9,267 nt of DNA, taken from the NCBI GenBank assembly GCA_002412425.1, contig DHVB01000003.1, forward strand, positions 8,585-17,851, in the 5' to 3' direction. The DNA comes from Bacteroidales bacterium UBA5219. GTDB lineage: Bacteria; Bacteroidota; Bacteroidia; Bacteroidales; ML635J-15. Each line of letters opens with the position of its first letter. The stretch's first letter is position 1. This document shows, piece by piece, positions 1-6,003 of this stretch. The notes under the pieces are model-generated. The model was not told where the DNA came from and did no database searches. It saw only the letters and a list, made by a program, of their open reading frames with translations. Position numbers and translations under genes: made by a program.

Positions 1-6
1 AATTAC

Positions 7-149
7 GCCTTGCCCGCAAGGGCACGTCAGTTAAAAGTTATAAGAGTTTTTAGTGTTTAGTTTATTGCTCGAATAGATTTAACTTTACGAACTTTAAAAA
101 CTTTATTAACTTTTAATTGTTTTTATTGTGTTGCCCTTGCGGGCAAGGC
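7..149. repeat. Long imperfect inverted repeat (MITE-like or structured element)
   Basis: Bases 7-24 and 132-149 are a perfect 18-bp inverted repeat. Inside it, 31-40 pairs with 107-116 (10 bp) and 45-52 pairs with 95-102 (8 bp), so about 143 bases could fold into one long, interrupted hairpin with an AT-rich core. Each outer arm is itself a small palindrome (11-24 and 131-146). No open reading frame lies inside it and no target-site duplication is obvious at its ends. It could be a non-autonomous mobile element, a pair of intergenic palindromes in opposite orientation, or a structured transcript. The pairing is read directly from the sequence; the nature of the element is not known. Confidence 0.6.
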
Positions 150-165
150 TTTTGATGGTCTAAAT

Positions 166-186
166 ACCGCAGGCTGCGCCTACGGT
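166..186. repeat. Short hairpin palindrome
   Basis: Bases 166-174 pair with 178-186 as a 9-bp stem with one mismatch (170 against 182) around a 3-base loop. It is much more GC-rich than its surroundings. No run of T follows it, so it does not look like a simple terminator. It sits between other hairpins of the same cluster. Confidence 0.55.
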
Positions 187-196
187 TAATCACATG

Positions 197-211
197 TTGT
201 CCTACGGACAA
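197..211. repeat. Short palindrome, TTGTCC/GGACAA type
   Basis: A 6-bp perfect stem (197-202 with 206-211) closes a 3-base loop. The stem is the same as at 231-246 and differs from the one at 131-146 by a single compensated base pair, so these are copies of one palindrome family. Confidence 0.6.
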
Positions 212-230
212 AACCCCTGATAGTCTTATA

Positions 231-246
231 TTGTCCTTACGGACAA
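231..246. repeat. Short palindrome, TTGTCC/GGACAA type
   Basis: A 6-bp perfect stem (231-236 with 241-246) closes the loop TTAC. It is the last member of the palindrome cluster before the AT-rich stretch that leads to the cyclase gene. Confidence 0.6.
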
Positions 247-354
247 TTATATATGTATGTGCTGTTTAAAATGTTGTAACACCCAAACACGATAAATTAT
301 GCTTGATTATCAAAGACTTAGAAAGTGTTGCAAAAAAAGTACGGAAAACAGGAA

Positions 355-386
355 TTGTAATTTGTTAATATTTTTGTGTAATTTTG
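355..386 (+). promoter_or_regulatory. Candidate upstream promoter for cdaA
   Basis: TTG at 355-357 is followed after 21 bases by TAATTTTG at 379-386. This fits the Bacteroidota pattern of a TTG-type -33 element, 17-23 bases, then TAnnTTTG. It would leave a leader of roughly 80 bases before the start codon. In such AT-rich DNA a chance match is quite possible. Confidence 0.35.
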
Positions 387-421
387 TTTCAAATCGCGGT
401 AAAAGCAAAAATGCAATTTAA

Positions 422-455
422 TTGGCTAAGATTTTTAAAATCTTTATTATTTTTG
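422..455 (+). promoter_or_regulatory. Candidate proximal promoter for cdaA
   Basis: TATTTTTG at 448-455 matches TAnnTTTG and ends 15 bases before the start codon at 471. A TTG lies at 422-424, with a 23-base spacer at the long end of the usual range. If used, it gives a leader of only about 10 bases. Confidence 0.4.
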
Positions 456-470
456 TAAAAAATATAAAAA

Positions 471-1259
471 GTGATTTTATCTTTTATACATATCAGATTT
501 TTAGACATTATTGATATTTTATTAGTTGCCTTTTTGCTTTATCAGCTTTACTCATTGATAAAAGGAACTGCTGCAATAAAAATCTTTATTGGTATTGCAT
601 TGATATATTTGGTATGGCTTTTTGTAAAAGCTATGCGAATGGAATTGATAAGTTCTATGTTAGGACAAGTAATAGGAGTGGGGCTGATTGCTTTGATTGT
701 AGTTTTTCAGCAAGAAATTCGGCAATTTTTATTACTTATTGGGAATAAATACATAAAACGTAGCAAATTAAATATACTTAGATATTCGCGTTTACAATCT
801 GGATATAGCACTAGCTCTATAGAATATATTGCTCAGGCAGCAAATGAAATGAGTATAGCTAAAACTGGAGCTTTGATTGTAATTTCGCGTGAGGCTTCTT
901 TAAAAAGTTTTATTGAGCAAGGCGAAGTTTTAAATGCAGATATTAGTGTTCCTCTTTTAAAGTCTATATTTTTCAAAGATGCTCCTTTGCATGATGGAGC
1001 GGTTTTAATTGAAAATAATAAAATTTATGCTGCTAAATGTATTTTACCAGTTTCAGCAAATACAGAATTACCTAAAGACTTTGGTTTGCGACATCGCTCT
1101 GCATTGGGAATGGCTGAGGTTTCAGATACTTTAACTGTTGTGGTTTCAGAACAAACAGGCAAAATTTCTGTAGCAAAAGAGGGTAAGATTTATAGACTAA
1201 CAACAAATGATAGATTAAGCAAAATAATTGCAAACTTTTTACGAAAGAATGATGATTAA
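471..1259 (+). CDS. cdaA: Diadenylate cyclase, CdaA/DacA family (membrane-bound)
   Basis: Predicted to condense two ATP into cyclic di-AMP, a second messenger that usually controls osmotic and cell-wall balance. Three hydrophobic segments (about residues 12-30, 35-53 and 64-80) should anchor it in the inner membrane. The cytosolic DAC domain follows at about 105-235, with the family motifs DGA at 175-177 (within DAPLHDGAVLI) and RHRS at 207-210. The 262-residue length fits the family. The start is GTG at 471: no in-frame ATG occurs before residue 55, which lies within the membrane region, and starting here leaves all three segments intact. There is no Shine-Dalgarno sequence, as is usual in Bacteroidota. 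The usual neighbours of cdaA (folP in many Bacteroidota, cdaR/glmM in Firmicutes) are absent on the downstream side, and the upstream side is non-coding. Family assignment is firm; its exact physiological role here is inferred. Confidence 0.93.
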   Translation: MILSFIHIRFLDIIDILLVAFLLYQLYSLIKGTAAIKIFIGIALIYLVWLFVKAMRMELISSMLGQVIGVGLIALIVVFQQEIRQFLLLIGNKYIKRSKLNILRYSRLQSGYSTSSIEYIAQAANEMSIAKTGALIVISREASLKSFIEQGEVLNADISVPLLKSIFFKDAPLHDGAVLIENNKIYAAKCILPVSANTELPKDFGLRHRSALGMAEVSDTLTVVVSEQTGKISVAKEGKIYRLTTNDRLSKIIANFLRKNDD

Positions 1260-1366
1260 GTTTTAGATTCTTTGGTAAGCTGTTAATGTGTTTGAAGAAG
1301 AATTTTAATTTAAAAGTTTGTTAATAAAAATGTGTTATATAATTATTAATATTGGTTTATATGATG

Positions 1367-1374
1367 TATATTTG
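1367..1374 (+). promoter_or_regulatory. -7 box TATATTTG for the R-M operon
   Basis: An exact TAnnTTTG match ends 5 bases before the methyltransferase ATG. No convincing TTG element lies 17-23 bases upstream. Transcription from it would start at or next to the ATG, giving a leaderless or nearly leaderless message. Confidence 0.45.
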
Positions 1375-1379
1375 TCAGT

Positions 1380-2660
1380 ATGAAAGAAATTAATGATGTA
1401 ATACAAACAAAATTTGCTGTTTCTAAAAAAATCGATGAAAGTTGGGATTTTAGGAAAGCAAATACTAAAGAATTGACACATTGTTTCCATTCTTATCCTG
1501 CAATGATGATTCCACAAGTGGCGAGGAGAATTATAAAAAACTATGGAAAAGAAGGAGATGTATTATTTGATCCATATTGCGGTACAGGAACATCATTAGT
1601 TGAAGCAAATATTAAAAATATATCAGCAATTGGAACAGACCTTAATCCATTAGCACGCTTAATTGCAACTGCCAAAACGACAAAAATAAATTCAGATTTA
1701 TTAAACTCGGAAATTAATAATTTTATAAACTATTCGTTTAAATCGAATTTTCAAAACAAAAAATCATATTCCAAAATAATTCCTGATGTTACAAATATTG
1801 ATTATTGGTTTAGTAAGGGTACGCAAGAAAAATTAGGAACTATCCTTGGTTATATTGAAAATTTAGGTAACGATTCTATAAAAAACTTTTTTAAAGTTGC
1901 TTTTAGTGAAACTGTAAGAGATGTTTCGTTTGTTAAATCTGGAGAGTTTAAAATGGTTAGAACCAAAAACTTTTGTCATGAAGAAGATAAAGACGTTTTT
2001 GGAATAATGTCTTCAAAACTTGAAAGAAACAAATTAGGTTTAGAAGACTTTAGTGCTGTGTGTGCAAATGGCACAAAGTCAGCAGTTTATGGGTTCGACA
2101 CAGTAGTTGGTATTCCCAATTTTATAGATTCAAATAGTGTTGATATTGTTGTAACATCTCCTCCATATGGCGATTCTCGCACTACTGTTGCATATGGGCA
2201 GTATTCAAGGCTTGCTAATGAATGGCTTGGTTATGAGACAGCTAATCAGGTAGATAATATTTTAATGGGAGGCAGAAAGCGAAAATATGATCACAAATTT
2301 GATAGTGAGATTCTTAACGATGCCATTTTAAAAATTCAATCAAAAGATATTCAAAGAGCAAGAGATGTTATTTCTTTTTATGAAGACTATGAAAGTTCAA
2401 TAAAAAATGTTTCAAAACTTATAAAAAAAGGAGGTTTTGCTTGTTATGTTGTTGGCAATAGAACAGTCAAAGGCGTTACTATTCCTACCGATGAGCTTAC
2501 TGCTGAAATTTTTGAAAGTTGTGGTTTTGTTCATTTAGAAACAATAGTTAGAAATATTCCTAGTAAAAGAATGCCATATAGAAATAGTCCTTCAAATATT
2601 AAAGGGAAAACATCTTCAACTATGAAACATGAATATATTGTTGTTTGTAAAAAACTTTAA
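1380..2660 (+). CDS. Type II DNA methyltransferase, amino-group (probably N4-cytosine)
   Basis: An AdoMet-dependent methylase that should protect host DNA from the endonuclease encoded next to it. An AdoMet-binding region spans about residues 37-90: HSYPAMMIPQ (motif X-like) leads into DPYCGTGT at 64-71 (motif I), and TDLNP at 86-90 is the acidic motif II. The catalytic motif TSPPYGD is at 259-265 (motif IV). TSPPY is typical of N4-cytosine methylases, although some N6-adenine enzymes share it. About 165 residues between motifs II and IV may hold the target-recognition region, which would be an alpha-like motif order. The C-terminal part (about 340-425) looks like the rest of the Rossmann fold (KKGGFACYVVGN). 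At 426 residues it is of normal size and appears intact. The stop is 2 bases before the next gene, so the two are surely co-transcribed. An orphan methylase is unlikely given that partner. Confidence 0.9.
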   Translation: MKEINDVIQTKFAVSKKIDESWDFRKANTKELTHCFHSYPAMMIPQVARRIIKNYGKEGDVLFDPYCGTGTSLVEANIKNISAIGTDLNPLARLIATAKTTKINSDLLNSEINNFINYSFKSNFQNKKSYSKIIPDVTNIDYWFSKGTQEKLGTILGYIENLGNDSIKNFFKVAFSETVRDVSFVKSGEFKMVRTKNFCHEEDKDVFGIMSSKLERNKLGLEDFSAVCANGTKSAVYGFDTVVGIPNFIDSNSVDIVVTSPPYGDSRTTVAYGQYSRLANEWLGYETANQVDNILMGGRKRKYDHKFDSEILNDAILKIQSKDIQRARDVISFYEDYESSIKNVSKLIKKGGFACYVVGNRTVKGVTIPTDELTAEIFESCGFVHLETIVRNIPSKRMPYRNSPSNIKGKTSSTMKHEYIVVCKKL

Positions 2661-2662
2661 AT

Positions 2663-3364
2663 ATGCGATTGCCAGATTTGATAAAAGCTCTTGAAAGCTT
2701 GAAGGAAGAAGGATTTATACCAACTAAACGTAAAGGTCCAACAGGTATTGGACATTTACTTGAAAATATGCTAGGATTAACAGAAACTAATATTGCCATT
2801 CCCGATATTGGAGGTAGAGTTGAGTTAAAAGCAACTAGAAAAAATGCCAATTCTTTAATTACTCTTTTTACTTTTAATCGTAGTGTGTGGAAATTTTCGC
2901 AGACAGAAATTATTAAAAAATACGGCTATATAGACGACAAAGGCAGACAGGCTCTTTACACAACAGTAAATAATAAAACTCCAACCAATCAAGGATTTAT
3001 ATTGGCTTCAGAACCACAAAAAAACTTAATAGTGTTGAGAAATATTGAAGAGGAAGGTAATATTGCAGAATGGAGTACTTATGTTTTAGCTGGCAAATTT
3101 ATGACTAAACTTGATCGTTTATTGTTAGTTTTTGCAGATAGTAAAATTGAAAATAATGTTGAACATTTTCATTTTAATGAAGCGTATTTGTTAGAAAATC
3201 CAACTCCTGAAAAATTTTTAGATGCATTTGAAACTTGCAAGCTTATGATTGATTTAAGAATGTATTTAAAAGATTCTGGTGGTGTTAGAAATCACGGAAC
3301 TGGATTTCGTATATCAGAAAAAAATTTGACAGAATTATATGAGAAAAAGAGAAGATTGATTTAA
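2663..3364 (+). CDS. Type II restriction endonuclease, MvaI/BcnI family
   Basis: Predicted to cut unmodified DNA at a short CC-N-GG type site; MvaI cuts CCWGG and BcnI cuts CCSGG, both as monomers. The N-terminal half has the family signature GPTGIGHLLENMLGL at about 25-39, then a PD-(D/E)xK active site with D48, E54 and K56. This spacing is close to that of MvaI (D50, E55, K57, from memory). It is followed by the conserved-looking NSLITLFTFNR at 63-73. A C-terminal RNHGTGFRIS (209-218) resembles the family's end region. At 233 residues it matches the known enzymes (about 240) and shows no break. The methylase-first order with a 2-base gap would let protection precede cutting. No controller (C) protein or mismatch-repair (Vsr) gene is present. 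The exact recognition sequence cannot be read from sequence alone. Confidence 0.88.
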   Translation: MRLPDLIKALESLKEEGFIPTKRKGPTGIGHLLENMLGLTETNIAIPDIGGRVELKATRKNANSLITLFTFNRSVWKFSQTEIIKKYGYIDDKGRQALYTTVNNKTPTNQGFILASEPQKNLIVLRNIEEEGNIAEWSTYVLAGKFMTKLDRLLLVFADSKIENNVEHFHFNEAYLLENPTPEKFLDAFETCKLMIDLRMYLKDSGGVRNHGTGFRISEKNLTELYEKKRRLI

Positions 3365-3400
3365 TTGTATGGCATAATGTGTTAATTACATTTTTTTTCT

Positions 3401-3408
3401 TATATTTG
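3401..3408 (+). promoter_or_regulatory. -7 box TATATTTG for the AmmeMemoRadiSam gene
   Basis: An exact TAnnTTTG match lies 18 bases before the ATG at 3427. A weak -33 candidate, TGTG at 3378-3381, stands 19 bases upstream. Its position supports the longer form of the gene, or a long leader if translation starts at 3526. Confidence 0.5.
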
Positions 3409-3426
3409 TAAAAAGCTATTTTAGAG

Positions 3427-5922
3427 ATGAATAAGAAAAGTGTAAATACAATTTTAATTTTCTGTTTAATTTTTTGTTTTTTCTCCTTATTTTTATTTTC
3501 ACAGAACACAAAAAATCCTACAATTATGAACCGTAAAGCTGCTGTTGCTGGTCAATTTTATGCCGGCACTAAAGAAAGTTTAAACCAAGATTTGAAAACT
3601 CTTTTTTCAAAAGCTGAAGAAAGAAAATATGATGCAAGAGCAATAATTTCGCCACATGCTGGCTACGTTTTTAGTGGAGAAGTGGCGGCTTCGGCTATAA
3701 ATCAAATTAATCCGAACAAAAAATATCAAAATATCTTCATTATTGGTTCAAGTCATACAAAATATTTTCCTGGTGTATCTATTTATAACATAGGTAATTA
3801 TGAAACTCCGCTTGGCGAAGTAAAAGTTAATATTGACGTTTGCAATGAGTTGATAAAAAATAATAATTTTATCTCTTTTGTTCCCGATGCTCATAGAACA
3901 GAACATAGTATAGAGGTTCAATTGCCGTTTTTGCAATATCATCTAAAAAATGATTTTCAAATTGTGCCTATGATACTTGGTTTTGATGGAGAACAAAATG
4001 CAAAAAAAATTGCAGAAGCACTAAAACCATATTGGAAGGAAGAAAATATTTTTATTGTTTCAACAGATTTTTCTCATTATCCAAGCTATAATGATGCTGT
4101 AAATATTGACTTAGCAACTGCTAATGCTATAGTATCTGGCAAACCTGAAGAGTTGATTAAAGTTGTAAATTCTGAAACCGGGATAAAAAATCTTTCTACA
4201 AATTGTTGTGCATGGAATTCGGTTTTGAGTTTAATGTATTTAACAGATCAAAAATATTCCTACAATAAAATTCAATACAAAAATTCTGGCGATTCGCCTT
4301 ATGGCAGTGATGATAGGGTAGTGGGCTATTGGGCAATTTCTATTACTGATAAAAACGATTCTAGTTTCTCATTAAGTGATGAAGAAAAAATGGAGCTTTT
4401 AAAACTTGCTCGTATGAGTGCTGAGGCAAAAATTAAAGAAAATAAAAACTTAGATGTTTCTAATATTGTTGTGTCAGAGAATTTGAATGAGCAATGTGGT
4501 GCTTTTGTAACTTTTAATAAAAATTCAAATTTACGTGGCTGTATAGGTAGGTTTGAACCCAATATTCCGCTTTATAAGGTCGTGGTAGAAATGGCAGTAG
4601 CCGCAGCAACACAAGATTATCGTTTTTCGCCAATTTCAGCACAAGAATTAGACGAAGTTGAAATAGAAATTTCTGTTTTAACGCCATTTAAAAAAATAAA
4701 ATCTATTGATGAAATCGAACTTGGCAAACATGGTATTTATATTGTGAAAGGTGGTCGTGCAGGAACATTTTTACCTCAAGTTGCAGAATCTACTGGCTGG
4801 AGTTTAGACGAATTTTTGGGATATTGCGCTCGCGATAAAGCAGGAATAGGTTATGATGGCTGGAAAAATGCTGATATTTTTACTTATGAAGCAATAGTGT
4901 TTTCTGAAAGTGATTTTAAAAAAAAAGATAAAGCAAAATATTACGAAAAATTAGAAGGCGGAAGAGTTCTCTGCAAATTATGTCCACACGAATGCAAGCT
5001 AAGCGAAGGTAAACTTGGGTTTTGCAAAGCAAGAAAAAATGTAAATGGTGAATTAATTAGCCTAAGTTATGGAAATTTAGTTGCAATTCATATTGACCCA
5101 ATAGAGAAAAAGCCTTTATATCACTTTATGCCGGGTTCTACAAGTTTTTCAATTGGAACAGCAGGTTGTAATTTGAGTTGTAAAAATTGTCAAAATTCCG
5201 AAATTTCGCAAAGTTCTCCACTGCAATTAGAGCGTATTAAAGCTACACCAGAACAAATTGTAGAAGCTGCAAAGAAAAACAACTCAGCATCAATATCTTA
5301 CACTTATACAGAACCAACAGTTTTTTATGAATTTGTTTTAGAAACTGCAAAACTTGCGAAAAAGAACGGTATCAAAAATATTATAATTTCAAATGGATTT
5401 ATTAATCCTGAACCTTTAAAGGAATTAATTCCATATTTAGATGCTGCAAACATTGATTTAAAGGCTTTTGACGATTCCATTTATAGGGAAATTACAAGTG
5501 CAAGATTAGAGCCAATTTTGAATAATTTAAAAATTTTGCGTGATAGCGGTGTTTGGTTAGAAATAACAAATTTAATTATTCCAGGTCATACAGATGATAT
5601 GCAAATGATTTCAGAAATGTGTGAATGGTTAGTTGAAAATGGTTTTGCAGAAACTCCACTACATTTTAGTCGTTTTTTTCCAGCAAATAAGATGATGCAT
5701 GTTCCGCCAACTTCGGTTGAAACAGTTGAAAAAGCTGCTAAAATTGCAAAGTCAAAAGGAATAAAATACGTATATCTCGGAAATGTTCATCAAGAAGAAG
5801 GAAATACAATTTGTCCTAAGTGCGGAAAAACTTTGATTAAACGAAAAACTTATAGAACAGAAATTGATGGTTTCTCTGGCAAATGTGGAAGTTGCGGAGA
5901 AGTAATTAATGGAGTTTGGTAG
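3427..5922 (+). CDS. AmmeMemoRadiSam fusion: MEMO + AMMECR1 + radical SAM enzyme
   Basis: One 831-residue protein carries all three parts of the AmmeMemoRadiSam system, whose reaction is unknown. MEMO (about 35-305) keeps PHAGY at 76-80 and GSSH at 107-110, plus STDFSH and NCCAW; H77, H110 and C260 or C261 align by spacing with the iron ligands of human MEMO1. AMMECR1 (about 315-495) keeps LRGCIGR at 369-375. The radical SAM part (about 510-790) has CNLSCKNC, with C581, C585 and C588 as the [4Fe-4S] ligands, as in pyruvate formate-lyase activase relatives. It is preceded by a Cys motif (C516, C519, C523, C533) and followed by a zinc-ribbon-like pair, CPKC (796-799) and CGSC (820-823). Residues 1-26 (Lys-Lys, a long hydrophobic run, then FSQ) look like a signal peptide, which conflicts with a cytosolic radical SAM enzyme. 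An alternative start is ATG at 3526 (residue 34), where MEMO proteins normally begin. Domain calls are firm; start and location are uncertain. Confidence 0.93.
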   Translation: MNKKSVNTILIFCLIFCFFSLFLFSQNTKNPTIMNRKAAVAGQFYAGTKESLNQDLKTLFSKAEERKYDARAIISPHAGYVFSGEVAASAINQINPNKKYQNIFIIGSSHTKYFPGVSIYNIGNYETPLGEVKVNIDVCNELIKNNNFISFVPDAHRTEHSIEVQLPFLQYHLKNDFQIVPMILGFDGEQNAKKIAEALKPYWKEENIFIVSTDFSHYPSYNDAVNIDLATANAIVSGKPEELIKVVNSETGIKNLSTNCCAWNSVLSLMYLTDQKYSYNKIQYKNSGDSPYGSDDRVVGYWAISITDKNDSSFSLSDEEKMELLKLARMSAEAKIKENKNLDVSNIVVSENLNEQCGAFVTFNKNSNLRGCIGRFEPNIPLYKVVVEMAVAAATQDYRFSPISAQELDEVEIEISVLTPFKKIKSIDEIELGKHGIYIVKGGRAGTFLPQVAESTGWSLDEFLGYCARDKAGIGYDGWKNADIFTYEAIVFSESDFKKKDKAKYYEKLEGGRVLCKLCPHECKLSEGKLGFCKARKNVNGELISLSYGNLVAIHIDPIEKKPLYHFMPGSTSFSIGTAGCNLSCKNCQNSEISQSSPLQLERIKATPEQIVEAAKKNNSASISYTYTEPTVFYEFVLETAKLAKKNGIKNIIISNGFINPEPLKELIPYLDAANIDLKAFDDSIYREITSARLEPILNNLKILRDSGVWLEITNLIIPGHTDDMQMISEMCEWLVENGFAETPLHFSRFFPANKMMHVPPTSVETVEKAAKIAKSKGIKYVYLGNVHQEEGNTICPKCGKTLIKRKTYRTEIDGFSGKCGSCGEVINGVW

Positions 5923-5941
5923 TTTTTGTCTGAAACAAAAA
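5923..5941 (+). terminator. Weak A/T hairpin after the AmmeMemoRadiSam gene
   Basis: Directly after the stop codon, 5923-5929 can pair with 5935-5941 (7 bp, mostly A-T) around a 5-base loop. It is weak and lacks a GC-rich stem, so a terminator role is only a possibility supported mainly by its position. Confidence 0.25.
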
Positions 5942-5991
5942 TATAAATAATAAAAATTTCAGTTTTTCTTTTTCGCTTTTAGTTTAAACTC

Positions 5992-5999
5992 TAACTTTG
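5992..5999 (+). promoter_or_regulatory. -7 box TAACTTTG for the rhomboid operon
   Basis: An exact TAnnTTTG match ends 4 bases before the rhomboid ATG. No clear TTG element is present at the usual distance. As with the R-M operon, the implied transcript would have almost no leader. Confidence 0.5.
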
Positions 6000-6003
6000 C
6001 AAA

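Larger units (their letters stand above)
247..470. other. AT-rich intergenic leader upstream of the diadenylate cyclase gene
   Basis: No coding region is supported here. One possible long-range stem pairs 274-282 with 325-333 (9 bp including one G-U pair). No known riboswitch or tRNA fold was recognised. The stretch probably carries the promoter(s) for the gene starting at 471. Confidence 0.5.

Noticed and set aside
10..246. A CRISPR array
   Set aside because: The palindromes are short, irregularly spaced and in mixed orientation, with no constant repeat length, spacers or cas genes.
274..333. A riboswitch or other regulatory RNA before cdaA
   Set aside because: One 9-bp stem with a G-U pair is possible, but no known riboswitch core (including the c-di-AMP ydaO type) could be recognised.
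1335..1517. A 60-codon minus-strand frame that could be a divergent small gene or antitoxin before the methylase
   Set aside because: It overlaps the methylase start, has no -7 box on its own strand that I could see, and its composition is what the complement of AT-rich coding DNA gives.
2620..3509. Minus-strand frames at 2620-2850 and 3285-3509 as possible regulators of the R-M pair
   Set aside because: Neither has a helix-turn-helix or other signature of a controller protein, and both run across well-supported genes on the other strand.
4326..4562. A 78-codon open frame on the minus strand inside the AmmeMemoRadiSam gene
   Set aside because: It lies wholly opposite a strongly supported domain, has no recognisable motif and no promoter; it is a shadow of the coding strand.
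4972..5922. A stand-alone pyruvate formate-lyase activating enzyme
   Set aside because: The radical SAM part resembles that group, but it is in frame and continuous with MEMO and AMMECR1 domains and carries the extra Cys motifs of the AmmeMemoRadiSam type.
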